Shown: positions 44,253 to 53,169, counted from the first letter of the stretch. The stretch: 64,000 bases of DNA from JACQFZ01 sp036381895 (GCA_036381895.1 DASVBY010000078.1:1-64000); one strand, 5' to 3'. Numbers and translations: made by a program. Notes: generated by a model from the sequence alone, not told the origin.

Positions 44253-46433
44253 TTGAGCACACCCACCTCCGATCCGCCGCTCCGCTTTTTCGCCGTCTGC
44301 GCGAAGGGTATCGAGCCGCTGCTCGCCGATGAGCTGCGCGCGCTCGGAGCCGCCGCGGTGCGCGAGACGCGCGCCGGTGCGGCGTTCGCGGGAGATCTCG
44401 CCGCGGCCTACCGGATCTGCCTCTGGTCGCGCCTCGCGAGCCGGGTGCTCCTGCGGCTCGCCCGCTTCCCAGCGCCCACCGCCGACGCGCTCTACGAAGG
44501 CGTCCGGTCGATCCCCTGGGGCGAACACCTGGCACCCGACGCCACGCTCGCAGTCGATGCCGCCGTCGCCGGTTCGGCCATCACGCATTCCCACTACGCG
44601 GCGCTGCGGGTGAAGGACGCGATCGTCGACCGGCTGCGCGCCGAGTGCGGCCGGCGCCCCTCGATCGACACCGCGCGGCCCGACCTGCGCGTCAACCTGT
44701 ATCTCCGCGACGACGAGGCGACGCTCAGCATCGACCTTGCGGGCGAGAGCCTGCACCGGCGCGGCTACCGCACGCAGGCGACCGCCGCCCCGCTCAAGGA
44801 AACCCTCGCTGCGGCGATATTGATTCGCGCCGGGTGGCCCGCGCTCGCACTACAGGGCGCACCGCTCGCCGACCCCATGTGCGGTTCGGGTACGCTCGTG
44901 CTCGAAGCCGCGCTCGTGGCCGCCGACGTCGCGCCGGGACTCCTGCGGGCGCGCTTCGGTTTCGACCGCTGGCTCGGCCACGACGCCGCCGCCTGGGCGC
45001 GGCTGCGCGCGGAAGCCGAGGCGCGCCGCGAGGCGGGAAGCTCCCGGCTCCCGCCGCTCGCGGGCGGCGACCGGGATCCGCGCGCAATCGAGGTCGCGCG
45101 CAGGAACCTCGCGCGCACCGGCCTCGACCCGAACCGCGTACGCTTCGCGGTCCGCGCGCTCGGCGAGTGCCTCGAGCCCGCAGCGCCGGGCCCCGGACTG
45201 GTGGTGACGAACCCGCCCTACGGCGAGCGCATCGGCGAAGCCGCGGCGCTCGGCGCACTCTACGAGCAGCTCGGCGAGACGCTCAAGCGCTGCTATCGCG
45301 GCTGGCGCGCGGCCGTGCTCACCGGCAATCCCGCGCTCGGACAGCGGCTCGGCCTGCGCGCGCGCCGGCTGCACACGCTCTACAACGGGGCAATCGAGTG
45401 CAAGCTGCTGCACTTCGAGGTGAGCGAGCCCTGGTACCACCGCGAGCGCAAACCCGTTGCGGCGCCGGCCGACCTCGGACCGGGCGCCGAGATGTTCGCC
45501 AACCGGCTGCGCAAGAACCTGCGTCACTTCGGCCGCTGGGCGGCGCGCCAGGGCATATGCGCCTATCGCGTGTACGACGCCGATCTCCACGAGTACAACC
45601 TCGCGATCGACGTGTACGAGGGCGACCGCCGCCGGGTGCACGTGCAGGAGTATCAGGCACCCGCGAGCATCGAGCCGCGCCTCGCCGCGCGGCGCCTGCG
45701 CGAGGCGCTCGCGGTCATCGGCCTCGTGCTCGACGTCCCGGAATCACAGGTGTACCTCAAGGTGCGCGCACGCCAGACCGGCCGCCGGCAGTACCAGCGC
45801 CTCGGCGAAACCGGCGAGCTCCACGAGGTCCGCGAAGGCCCCTGCCGTTTCCTGGTGAACTTCACCGACTACCTCGACACCGGGCTGTTCCTCGATCACC
45901 GGCCGGTGCGGCACATGATCGGAACGCTCGCGCGCGGCCGGCGCTTCCTCAACCTCTTCGGCTATACCGGGACTGCCACCGTGCACGCCGCTCTCGGCGG
46001 GGCGCGCGCGAGCGTGACCGTGGACCTGTCGCGCACCTACCTCGACTGGGCGCGGCGCAACTTCGCGCTCAACGGCGTCGACCCGCAGCGGCACGCGCTC
46101 GTCCAGGCCGACGTGCTGCGCTGGCTCGCGGCGTATCGCGGCGAGCGCTTCGACCTCGTGTTTCTCGATCCGCCCACATTCTCGCGCTCGAAACGCATGG
46201 AGGAAACGCTCGACTTGCAGCGCGATCACGTCGCGCTGCTCGAGCAGGCGGCGCGGCTGCTCGCGCCCGAGGGGGTGCTGCTGTTCTCGACGAACTACCA
46301 GCGCTTCAAGCTCGACCGCGCGGCGCTCGCGCGGTTCGCGATCGAGGACATCACGCGCGCGTCGATACCGCGGGACTTCGCGCGCAACCCGCGCATCCAC
46401 CAGTGCTTCCGCATCACGCGGCGAAGCGGCTGA
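44253..46433 (+). CDS. rlmL: Bifunctional 23S rRNA methyltransferase RlmKL
   Basis: A 726-aa fused enzyme that methylates G2445 (N2, RlmL part) and G2069 (N7, RlmK part) of 23S rRNA. The N-terminal THUMP region is about 45-160. The RlmL methyltransferase follows, with LADPMCGSGTLVLEAAL near 207 and the catalytic NPPYGER near 320. The RlmK domain at the C-terminus shows FLNLFGYTGTATVHAALGGA near 568 and DPPTFSRSKRM near 640. The start is a TTG at 44253, with GGAG 9 bp before it; no ATG suits. It converges on the DUF3775 gene with only 4 bp between the stops. Confidence 0.95.
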   Translation: MSTPTSDPPLRFFAVCAKGIEPLLADELRALGAAAVRETRAGAAFAGDLAAAYRICLWSRLASRVLLRLARFPAPTADALYEGVRSIPWGEHLAPDATLAVDAAVAGSAITHSHYAALRVKDAIVDRLRAECGRRPSIDTARPDLRVNLYLRDDEATLSIDLAGESLHRRGYRTQATAAPLKETLAAAILIRAGWPALALQGAPLADPMCGSGTLVLEAALVAADVAPGLLRARFGFDRWLGHDAAAWARLRAEAEARREAGSSRLPPLAGGDRDPRAIEVARRNLARTGLDPNRVRFAVRALGECLEPAAPGPGLVVTNPPYGERIGEAAALGALYEQLGETLKRCYRGWRAAVLTGNPALGQRLGLRARRLHTLYNGAIECKLLHFEVSEPWYHRERKPVAAPADLGPGAEMFANRLRKNLRHFGRWAARQGICAYRVYDADLHEYNLAIDVYEGDRRRVHVQEYQAPASIEPRLAARRLREALAVIGLVLDVPESQVYLKVRARQTGRRQYQRLGETGELHEVREGPCRFLVNFTDYLDTGLFLDHRPVRHMIGTLARGRRFLNLFGYTGTATVHAALGGARASVTVDLSRTYLDWARRNFALNGVDPQRHALVQADVLRWLAAYRGERFDLVFLDPPTFSRSKRMEETLDLQRDHVALLEQAARLLAPEGVLLFSTNYQRFKLDRAALARFAIEDITRASIPRDFARNPRIHQCFRITRRSG

Positions 46434-46437
46434 CGGG

Positions 46438-46821
46438 TCAGTCCCCGCAGGAGTAGCCGAGCGCCGCGAGGCCTTCTTCCAGGTAATCCGCGACGAGCGG
46501 CGTCGTCAACAGGTACTCGGCGGTGTGCGGAGTCCACTCCTCCCCGGCCTGCCGGAACGCGGTGTTCCACTCGCTCGCGTCGAAGTCGCCGCGGCCGATC
46601 CACATGAGCGTGACGAGCGCCACCTGCTGGTCGGGCTCGAGATCGTCGACCGTACTCTTGAACTCCTGGAACGTCGGATCGTCCTGACGGTCGCCAAGGA
46701 CGTCGGCGACCATGTCGTGCGAGGCCGTCGGCTCCTCGGGGATGCTCACGCCCTCCTTGGCGTGGAACTCGCGTGCGCGCTCGATCAGCGTGCAAACGAT
46801 CTCGGGATTCAGATTGAGCAT
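46438..46821 (-). CDS. DUF3775 domain-containing protein
   Basis: A 127-aa acidic protein of the DUF3775 family. The recognisable parts are MLNLNPEIVCTLIERAREFH at the N-terminus, ALVTLMWIGRGDFDASEW in the middle (near 66-85) and LVADYLEEGLAALGYSCGD at the end. Function is unknown. The gene stands alone between rlmKL and a divergent DUF1244 gene. Confidence 0.85.
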   Translation of the reverse strand: MLNLNPEIVCTLIERAREFHAKEGVSIPEEPTASHDMVADVLGDRQDDPTFQEFKSTVDDLEPDQQVALVTLMWIGRGDFDASEWNTAFRQAGEEWTPHTAEYLLTTPLVADYLEEGLAALGYSCGD

Positions 46822-46969
46822 GTGCGTTCCCGTAACAACGCGACCGCCCCATGGTACCCCAGTCGGCGCGGCGTAAAGACGCGCGGCGGGCGCGGCGAAA
46901 GCGGGCGATGAAAAAACCGGGATGCGTTGGTATCCTCATCGGCAACGTTGCAATAGCGAGGACGCCGAC

Positions 46970-47284
46970 ATGAACGAGCAAACCCGCATCGAGCTCGAGG
47001 CCGCGGCCTTCCGCGGGCTCATTGCGCACCTGCAGCGCCGTACGGACGTGCAGAACATCGACCTCATGAACCTCGCGGGCTTCTGCCGCAACTGCCTCGC
47101 CAAGTGGTACATGGCGGCGGCGAAGGAGCGCGGCATCGAGATGAACTACGATCAGGCACGCGAGGTCGTATACGGCATGCCGTACGAAACCTGGAAGGCG
47201 AAGTACCAGAAGGAAGCGACGCCGGAGCAGCAGCAGAAGTTCGAGGAGACCAGGCCGCTGCACGCCGTCATCAGCGGCCACTGA
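46970..47284 (+). CDS. DUF1244 domain-containing protein
   Basis: A 104-aa protein of the DUF1244 family, full length. The family's invariant part, NLAGFCRNCLAKWYMAAA near residues 39-56, is intact, followed by YDQAREVVYGMPYETWKA. Members are small helical proteins of unknown function. The ATG at 46970 has GAGGA 7 bp upstream. It is followed 23 bp later by the pirin gene on the same strand. Confidence 0.9.
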   Translation: MNEQTRIELEAAAFRGLIAHLQRRTDVQNIDLMNLAGFCRNCLAKWYMAAAKERGIEMNYDQAREVVYGMPYETWKAKYQKEATPEQQQKFEETRPLHAVISGH

Positions 47285-47307
47285 GGGATTCCCCCGGGAG
47301 CGGAAAC

Positions 47308-48165
47308 ATGCCGGCGCGCCGCATCCGCCTGTTCGTACCCGCCGCGCGCACCCTCGAAGGGGCGGGCGTCACCGTGCACCGCACCATCGGCACGCCGCGG
47401 CTGCGGCACCTCGATCCGTTCCTGATGCTCGATCAGTTCCGCAGCGACGACCCGGAGCAGTACATCGCCGGCTTCCCGGACCACCCGCACCGCGGCTTCG
47501 TCACACTCACCTACATGATCGACGGCCACATGCTGCACCGCGACAGCATGGGCAACCGCGGCGACCTGCGCTCGGGCGGCGTTCAGTGGATGAAGGCGGC
47601 GAGCGGCGTGATCCACTCGGAGATGCCGCAGCAGACGGCCGGGCTCATGCGCGGCTTTCAGCTCTGGATCAACCTGCCGGCGGCCGAGAAGATGACCGAT
47701 CCCGAGTACCAGAACTACGAGCCCGAGCAGATCCCCGCGGTCGAGACGGACGGCGAGCGGGTGAAGGTGATCGCGGGCGCGTATCGCGGCGCACGCGGGC
47801 CGATCCAGGATCCCAATACCGACGTCGTCTACCTCGACGTCGCGCTCGCCGGGGGCCGCGAGCTCCGTCACGCCCTGCCCGCGGGGCACACGGCGTTCGT
47901 GTATCTCTTCGAAGGCGAGGCCGATGTCGCCGGCGCCAGGCTTCCGAACGACTCGCTCGCCGTGCTCGACGAGGGCGACCGCGTCGAAGTCCGCGCCGGC
48001 GCGGCGGGCGCGCGCTTCCTCCTCGTCGCCGGTCGCCCGCTCGGGGAGCCCATCGTGCAGTACGGCCCCTTCGTCATGACCCGGCCGGAAGAGATCCGCG
48101 AAGCGATCGAGGACTACAACAACAACCGCCTCGTGCGCCGCCGCGCCCAGATCGTGTCGGATTGA
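47308..48165 (+). CDS. Pirin family protein
   Basis: A 285-aa pirin (two cupin domains). The metal-site histidines are in FPDHPHRGF (near residue 52) and in GVIHSEMPQQ (near 100), with GGVQWMKAASG between. The C-terminal cupin contains GHTAFVYLFEGEADV. Bacterial pirins are non-haem iron proteins; some have quercetin 2,3-dioxygenase activity and others regulate metabolism. GGGAGCGGAAAC precedes the ATG at 47308; the upstream open frame is a shadow. Confidence 0.93.
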   Translation: MPARRIRLFVPAARTLEGAGVTVHRTIGTPRLRHLDPFLMLDQFRSDDPEQYIAGFPDHPHRGFVTLTYMIDGHMLHRDSMGNRGDLRSGGVQWMKAASGVIHSEMPQQTAGLMRGFQLWINLPAAEKMTDPEYQNYEPEQIPAVETDGERVKVIAGAYRGARGPIQDPNTDVVYLDVALAGGRELRHALPAGHTAFVYLFEGEADVAGARLPNDSLAVLDEGDRVEVRAGAAGARFLLVAGRPLGEPIVQYGPFVMTRPEEIREAIEDYNNNRLVRRRAQIVSD

Positions 48166-48216
48166 AGCGGCGCGGCGCCCGCTCCGCGGGGGGAGCGGAC
48201 GCCGGAGACGCCGGCG

Positions 48217-48540
48217 TCAAACGGTCGCGCGGCGGATCTGGCGCTTCAGGTCGTGGATCTGGCGCAGCACGGCCTTGAGCTGCGTCCGGTCGTCCGAGGC
48301 GAGGATCTCGTCGCGCTTCTTCTTGAGCTCGCGGATCTTCCCCTTCACCGCGGTCTTGTCGATGCCGACCACCTGGTGGTGGGCGTGCATGTCGATCCCG
48401 AGCGCCTTGCAGATCGCGGGCAGCAGATGATCCTTGTTCATCTGCGTGTAGCCCTGCACCGCTTCGTGCTGGATGCCCGCCGCGATCTCGCGCAGCTCCG
48501 CAACCGGTTTTTTCTTCAGCTCTTCGTACGTATACGCCAT
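48217..48540 (-). CDS. Small protein with Rho-N/SAP-like N-terminus
   Basis: A 107-aa, Lys-rich protein. Residues 1-50 (TYEELKKKPVAELREIAAG, then YTQMNKDHLLPAICKALG) resemble the helix-extended-helix of the Rho termination factor N-terminal or SAP domain, which binds nucleic acid. Residues 65-107 form a charged helix, probably a coiled coil (KIRELKKKRDEILASDDR). The function is unknown. The gene stands alone and converges on the pirin gene. Confidence 0.75.
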   Translation of the reverse strand: MAYTYEELKKKPVAELREIAAGIQHEAVQGYTQMNKDHLLPAICKALGIDMHAHHQVVGIDKTAVKGKIRELKKKRDEILASDDRTQLKAVLRQIHDLKRQIRRATV

Positions 48541-48604
48541 CCTACCTCCTGCGAACGCAGATACGAGAGACGGAATCGAAGATACAAGGAAGCCGCATTC
48601 CGCC

Positions 48605-49312
48605 TCAACTGCGCAGGTGCCGCTCGAGGAACGCGAGGGTGCGCGGCCAGGAGGCCTCGGCGGCCGCCTCCCGGTAGCGCTCCGGATTCGTGAAGTTCAT
48701 GAACGCGTGGCCCGCGTTCGCGTACGCGTGGAACTCGTGCGCCTTGCCGTGGCGCGTGAGCTCGGCGTCGAGCTTGATGCGGTCGGCGGGCGCGGGGTTG
48801 TCGTCCTCCTCGCCGAAATGGAACTGCAGCGGGCAGCCGATCTCGCGCGTGCGCGCGTACGGCGCCGGCATGCCCTCGCCCCACGGCACCATGATGTTGC
48901 CGCCGTAGTACACCACCGCCGCGCGCAGCACCCGGCTCACGGCCGCCATCATGTAGGCGATGCGTCCGCCCATGCAGAACCCGAGGATCCCGATGCGCCC
49001 GGGATCGACCTGCGGGTGCTCGCGGAGGTACCCGATCGCGGCGTCGACGTCGGCGATGACCTCGCGGTCCGTGAGCCGGCGCATGCGCTCGAGCGGCGCG
49101 GCATGTCCGGTCTGGCGGTGATAGAGGTCGGGCGCGACGGCCGCGTACCCGGCACGGCCGAGACGCTCCACGATCGAATGGATGAACGTATCGACGCCCG
49201 GCGCGTGCATTACCACGACGAGCGCCGGCACGCGCCCGGCGGTCGCCGGCGTCCCGCCGTGCAGCGCCATGCCGGCGCCGGCGACGGGTATGGTGCGGGT
49301 GTACGAGTTCAC
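48605..49312 (-). CDS. Dienelactone hydrolase family protein
   Basis: About 235 aa, starting at GTG 49312, with GGGA 8 bp upstream. The alpha/beta hydrolase nucleophile is a cysteine in GILGFCMGGRIAYM, the acid is in HFGEEDDNPAPAD and the catalytic histidine in NAGHAFMNF. This Cys-His-Asp set is the dienelactone hydrolase pattern; the substrate may be a lactone or ester. TTG at 49318 is an alternative start. The start lies only 2 bp beyond the stop of a 49-codon basic peptide gene, which suggests translational coupling. A second family member is at the right edge of the window. Confidence 0.87.
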   Translation of the reverse strand: MNSYTRTIPVAGAGMALHGGTPATAGRVPALVVVMHAPGVDTFIHSIVERLGRAGYAAVAPDLYHRQTGHAAPLERMRRLTDREVIADVDAAIGYLREHPQVDPGRIGILGFCMGGRIAYMMAAVSRVLRAAVVYYGGNIMVPWGEGMPAPYARTREIGCPLQFHFGEEDDNPAPADRIKLDAELTRHGKAHEFHAYANAGHAFMNFTNPERYREAAAEASWPRTLAFLERHLRS

Positions 49313-49314
49313 GC

Positions 49315-49464
49315 TCAACGTCCCTTGTGTACGCGATACTTCGCGGCATAGTGCCGGCCGAGGACCTTGCGCGTCTGCGCCGCCGCAGCGCGGTTCTGCT
49401 TGACGAGCAGCTCGTCGCGCAGCGTCTTCGGCGGCGCCGGGCGTTTCCTGCTTCGCGTCTTCAT
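49315..49464 (-). CDS. Small basic peptide upstream of dienelactone hydrolase
   Basis: A 49-codon open frame, very rich in Arg and Lys: MKTRSRKRPAPPKTLRDELL then a helix ending YAAKYRVHKGR. The stop is 2 bp before the hydrolase start. There is no strong ribosome site before the ATG. The sequence is not a simple Arg/Ala shadow, as it has Leu, Glu, Val and Tyr in helical register, so it may be real. Function unknown; it could also be a non-coding stretch. Confidence 0.5.
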   Translation of the reverse strand: MKTRSRKRPAPPKTLRDELLVKQNRAAAAQTRKVLGRHYAAKYRVHKGR

Positions 49465-49522
49465 GCCGGGGATGGTGCGCCGGCGCGCCGGCGGAGGCAA
49501 GCCGCGCGGCCAACGGCCCGCG

Positions 49523-49906
49523 CTACGCGTCCCCATCGCCTTTGCCGCCGAATAGCCGCTCGACCGCCGCGCGCGCCGCATCGGGCGCCTCCTCGGACGC
49601 GGCGCCGCCGTCGAAGAGCGCATCGAGGCGCGCTTTCGCGCTCGCCGCCTTCTCGCGGGCGCGCGCATCGTACGCACCCGGCCGCGGCTTGAACCAGTCG
49701 CAGTAGTTCGCGCGTTCCTTGTCGATCACTTCCTCCGCGCGGATCTCGCTGCACTGGCGCGTGGTGCGCGGATCGAAGAACTGGCACAGGCGGCAGACGT
49801 GCAGCTCCGCCTTGCAGGCGGGGCACTCCGCGAGGCGCGAGAGCGGCAGCGGCAGCGCCGCGAGCGGCCCGCCGCACTTCCAGCAAACGAGCGCCGCCGC
49901 GCTCAT
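49523..49906 (-). CDS. Eight-cysteine zinc-ribbon protein
   Basis: A 127-aa protein with cysteines at 8, 11, 28, 31, 38, 41, 52 and 69, arranged as CWKCG, CPAC, CRLCQFFDP, then single Cys in QCSEI and NYCDWF. This suggests two zinc sites. The block CRLCQFFD through NYCDWFKPRPG is, I believe, conserved in small proteins of unknown function. The rest of the protein is Ala/Arg helices. The ATG at 49906 overlaps the ParB-like gene stop by 4 bp, so the two are coupled. Confidence 0.82.
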   Translation of the reverse strand: MSAAALVCWKCGGPLAALPLPLSRLAECPACKAELHVCRLCQFFDPRTTRQCSEIRAEEVIDKERANYCDWFKPRPGAYDARAREKAASAKARLDALFDGGAASEEAPDAARAAVERLFGGKGDGDA

Positions 49907-50919
49907 TCTTCCCCGCCCGCCATGGCGGCAACCAGCGCGAGATCGGCGCCGCGCACGGAATCGAGATCGAACTTCTTCGCCGCCGCCGCCATGCGCGTGA
50001 GCGCCTCGCCGATCGGCATCGGCGGCGCGGTGTCGCCCTTCTTCGCGCGATGGAAGCGCACCGGGTTGATGCGCGCGACCACGTAGTTGCGCAGGTACGG
50101 CGATTTGAAGCCGCGCTTCTGCAGCGCCTCGATGATGCGCTTTACCTGCGCGTCGATGTCGAGCAGCCGCGCGGCGTAGTCCGCGCGCTTGCGCAGGCTC
50201 ACGGAAAGGCCGCGGTCCGAAAAGCGGTCGATCTTCTTGAGCAGCGGACTGTAGGCGCCGCCGGCGAAGCGGCCGTTCTCCTCGTACACGATCCCGAGCG
50301 TGAGCAGCTCCGGCGCCTCGAACTCCGCGGCGAACCCGCTCTCCTTCGCCTGCGGGGAGCGCTCCGCGAGGCGGCGCGCCATGCGGATCACTTCGAGGCT
50401 GCGGTCGCGCAGGTTGTGCGCCTTCTCGGTGTTGAGCGCGAGGATGCGAAACGCCAGGCGTTCGTCGGGCGAGACCAGTGCCGTGATCTGCCGCAGCCCG
50501 AGCACCTTCGCGGCCGCGAGCCGGTGGCGCCCGTTCGGGGTCCAAAGCCGGCCGTCTTCGCCGCGCACGACGATGAGCGGATCGAGGAACGCGCCCGCTT
50601 CCTCGATCTTCCCGGCGAGCCGCTTCGCATGCGTCGGGGAGAGATCCCGCTGGAACGGCGTCGGTTCCACGGCGTTGAGCGGCAGCGCCGCGAGGAGCAG
50701 CGCGCGCCCCGAGAGCGGCTCGCGGTACGCGCCGAGCGGTGCGCCGCCCGCGGCGCGCACTTCCTCGGCGAGCGGCGCGACCTCCGGGGCGTCGCACCCG
50801 AGCGCCATGTCCGCGACCTCGAGCCCGCGCTTCTGCGCGCGCGGCGCGAGCGAGGCGCGGCCGCGCGCGGGGCGCCGGCCCGCGGTCTTGGCGCGCTTCG
50901 GTTTCGCCTGTGCCGCCAT
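49903..50919 (-). CDS. ParB/Srx-fold protein, not linked to parA
   Basis: A 338-aa protein. The ParB N-terminal domain lies at about 80-180: LPLNAVEPTPFQRDLSPTHA, then DPLIVVRGEDG and the conserved WTPNGRHRLAAAKVLG, which corresponds to the G-ERR-R-A motif of ParB. I do not see the helix-turn-helix and dimerisation domain of true ParB. The C-terminal ~150 residues are helical (LLKKIDRFSD, RKADYAARLLDIDAQVKR). The N-terminus is a basic Lys/Arg/Pro tail. The ATG at 50919 is preferred over the GTG 6 bp upstream. No parA or parS is seen nearby. It may be a CTP-binding or Srx-like enzyme rather than a partition factor. Confidence 0.8.
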   Translation of the reverse strand: MAAQAKPKRAKTAGRRPARGRASLAPRAQKRGLEVADMALGCDAPEVAPLAEEVRAAGGAPLGAYREPLSGRALLLAALPLNAVEPTPFQRDLSPTHAKRLAGKIEEAGAFLDPLIVVRGEDGRLWTPNGRHRLAAAKVLGLRQITALVSPDERLAFRILALNTEKAHNLRDRSLEVIRMARRLAERSPQAKESGFAAEFEAPELLTLGIVYEENGRFAGGAYSPLLKKIDRFSDRGLSVSLRKRADYAARLLDIDAQVKRIIEALQKRGFKSPYLRNYVVARINPVRFHRAKKGDTAPPMPIGEALTRMAAAAKKFDLDSVRGADLALVAAMAGGEE

Positions 50920-51009
50920 GAGCACAGTTTATCGAAAACTCGCGGCGAGCCGCGAGGCGGCGCCGCGCCCGCGCCTGGGCCCGCGCGGGGCAGCAGCCGC
51001 CGAAGACGC

Positions 51010-51015
51010 TATAAT
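51010..51015 (+). promoter_or_regulatory. Candidate -10 box for the ABC ATPase gene
   Basis: A perfect TATAAT lies 27 bp before the ATG of the ATPase gene, in an otherwise GC-rich gap. The region at the -35 distance (GGGGCA) is poor, so the promoter is supported mainly by the -10. The leader would be about 20 nt. Confidence 0.5.
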
Positions 51016-51042
51016 CCGCGCGGCCATCGTTTCCCGCTTTCC

Positions 51043-51825
51043 ATGAACATCATCGAACTGCAGAACGTCACCGCTTACCGCGGCGACACGCGCGTCTTCG
51101 ACGGCCTGTCGCTCGCGATCCCGCGCGGCTGCAACACCGCGATCCTCGGTCCGAACGGCGCCGGCAAGACGACGCTGCTCAAGCTGCTCGCGCGCGAGAT
51201 CTATCCGGTCGAGCAGGAGGGGAGCCGCCTGCTCCTCTTCGGCCAGGAGCGCTGGAACGTGTGGGAGCTGCGCGCGCGCCTCGGCATCGTGTCGCACGAT
51301 CTGCAGCGCGAGTACGTCGGGCATGCGACCGGGCTCAACGTCGTGCTCTCCGGGTACTACTCGAGCGTGGACGTCTGGGCGCACCAGCGGTTCACGCGCG
51401 CCGAGCGGGAGCGCGCGGCGGCGCTCATGGAGCAGCTCGGGATCGGGGCGTTCCGCGACAAGCTCTACGCCACGATGTCGACCGGCGAGCAGCGCCGCTG
51501 TCTGCTCGCGCGGGCGCTCGTCAACGACCCCGAAACGCTGGTGCTCGACGAGCCGACCAGCGGTCTCGATCTCAAGGCCTGCTTCCAGTACATCGATACG
51601 GTGCGCGCGCTCATGCGCGCCGGCAAGACGGTGGTGCTGGTGACGCACCACATCCACGAGATCCCGCCCGAGATCGAGCGCACCGTGCTGCTCAAAGCCG
51701 GCCGCGTGCTCGCCGACGGCCGCAAGTCCAAGGTCCTGACGGACGCGAACCTGACGGCGCTCTTCGAGACGCCGATCAAGCTCGTGCAGGCGAACGGGTT
51801 CTACCAGGTCATGCCCGGCGCCTGA
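51043..51825 (+). CDS. Stand-alone ABC transporter ATP-binding protein
   Basis: A 260-aa soluble ABC ATPase. The Walker A loop is GPNGAGKTT (near 38-46), the signature is a variant, MSTGEQRRCLLARAL, and Walker B is LVLDEPTSGLD with switch His in VTHHIHEIPPEIE. No permease or binding protein is adjacent. It resembles YlmA-type or ModF-like ATPases that sit alone. The cargo is unknown. The downstream neighbour is the site-2 protease gene, which converges on it. Confidence 0.9.
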   Translation: MNIIELQNVTAYRGDTRVFDGLSLAIPRGCNTAILGPNGAGKTTLLKLLAREIYPVEQEGSRLLLFGQERWNVWELRARLGIVSHDLQREYVGHATGLNVVLSGYYSSVDVWAHQRFTRAERERAAALMEQLGIGAFRDKLYATMSTGEQRRCLLARALVNDPETLVLDEPTSGLDLKACFQYIDTVRALMRAGKTVVLVTHHIHEIPPEIERTVLLKAGRVLADGRKSKVLTDANLTALFETPIKLVQANGFYQVMPGA

Positions 51826-51851
51826 CGGCGCTGCCCGGCGCGTGCGCGCCT

Positions 51852-53003
51852 TCAGGAGCGCGGCAGGGTGCCGGGCATGCCCGCCTCGAGATCGAACTTG
51901 AGCGAGAGAAACGCCATCAGGTCGCGGCGCGACAGGATCCCGATCAGCCGCCCGTCGTGCATGACCAGCAGCCGGCCGCTGCCGCTGCGCTGCATGCGGC
52001 TCCAGGCCGCGAGCGCATCGGCGGTCGGATCGATGACGTGATCCGGCGTGCACGGCTGCATGATGTCGCGCACGGTGCGCCGCACCCATTCCGCCTGCGG
52101 CACCTTCTTCACCTCGTCGAACTCCACGATCCCGAGCACGCGCTCGTGCTCGACGACCGGGAACATCTTGTGCCGGGTACGATAGATGTAGTCCTCGACG
52201 AGCAGATTGAGCGGCAGGTCGGCGCGCACCGTGACCGGATTCAACGTCATGAAACGGCGCACGTGCTCGCCCTTCATGGCGTCGCGCAGGAGCAGCTGCT
52301 GATACGACATGCCGGCGGCGCCGCGCAGAAACAGCCCGATCAGGAACCACCACATGCCGCCGATGAAGTTGCCGGTGACGAATGCAATGGCGCCGAGCAC
52401 TATCAGCGCCAGCCCGAACCCCGAGCCGATGTTCGCCGCGATGCGGGTCGCCCAGCGGAAATCGCCCTTCCAGCTCCAGAGCGCGGCGCGCAGCATCCGC
52501 CCGCCGTCGAGCGGAAACCCGGGCACCAGGTTGAAGGCGCCGAGGACGAGGTTGATGAGACCGAGGTAGTACAGCACGCCGTTGACCGGGCGCGGAGCGT
52601 CGCCCGCGGTGGCGAGGTAGGCCTGGTACAGCAGGAAGGCGAGCACGAAGCTCGCGATCGGACCGGCGACCGCCATCATGAACTCGGACTTCGGCGTGGG
52701 CGGCTCCTGCTGCATCTCGGCGACCCCGCCGAAGATGAAGAGCGTAATGCCGTGGATCGGCAGCCCGTAGCGGCGCGCCACCAGCGAATGGGACAGCTCA
52801 TGGAACACGATCGAGAACAGCAGCCCGATGGCGCCGGCGATCCCCATCCACCAGTAGGTGCTCGTCGCGAGGTTCGGCGTGATCACGGGAAAGAGGCCGA
52901 GGGCGAGCGACCACGCGACCAGGAACGCGAGCAGAAACCAGGAGAGGTCCAGCCGTACCTCGAAACCGAGCAGACGAAACAGCGTGAAGCGCCGCGTGAA
53001 CAT
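51852..53003 (-). CDS. Site-2 protease (M50) family with CBS domains
   Basis: A 383-aa membrane metalloprotease. The N-terminal ~200 residues span the membrane several times and carry the zinc motif HELSH in IVFHELSHSLVARRYG, plus the second motif FNLVPGFPLDGGRMLRA with the third metal ligand Asp. Residues ~255-375 form a pair of CBS domains (MTLNPVTVRADLPLN and MQPCTPDHVIDPTADAL blocks) that could bind adenosyl ligands. The ATG at 53003 is preceded by an excellent GGAGGTG. It probably cleaves a membrane protein within the bilayer; the substrate is unknown. Confidence 0.92.
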   Translation of the reverse strand: MFTRRFTLFRLLGFEVRLDLSWFLLAFLVAWSLALGLFPVITPNLATSTYWWMGIAGAIGLLFSIVFHELSHSLVARRYGLPIHGITLFIFGGVAEMQQEPPTPKSEFMMAVAGPIASFVLAFLLYQAYLATAGDAPRPVNGVLYYLGLINLVLGAFNLVPGFPLDGGRMLRAALWSWKGDFRWATRIAANIGSGFGLALIVLGAIAFVTGNFIGGMWWFLIGLFLRGAAGMSYQQLLLRDAMKGEHVRRFMTLNPVTVRADLPLNLLVEDYIYRTRHKMFPVVEHERVLGIVEFDEVKKVPQAEWVRRTVRDIMQPCTPDHVIDPTADALAAWSRMQRSGSGRLLVMHDGRLIGILSRRDLMAFLSLKFDLEAGMPGTLPRS

Positions 53004-53169
53004 ACGCACACCTCCTTCCGGACGGGGCCATTCTACGCCCGTACCCGAGGAAGTCCTCCTTGCCGGAGAATTCCGGACGGTCCCGCCGGCTGCGGCGGCC
53101 CTGCTTGGTGACGCGCGCGGGCGAATCCTGATAGCCTTGGCGGCATTCGAGGATGCCCAACCAACGTCT

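Noticed and set aside
49903..50919. Calling a plasmid-type partition locus
   Set aside because: No parA and no parS-like repeats near the gene; surroundings are chromosomal housekeeping genes.
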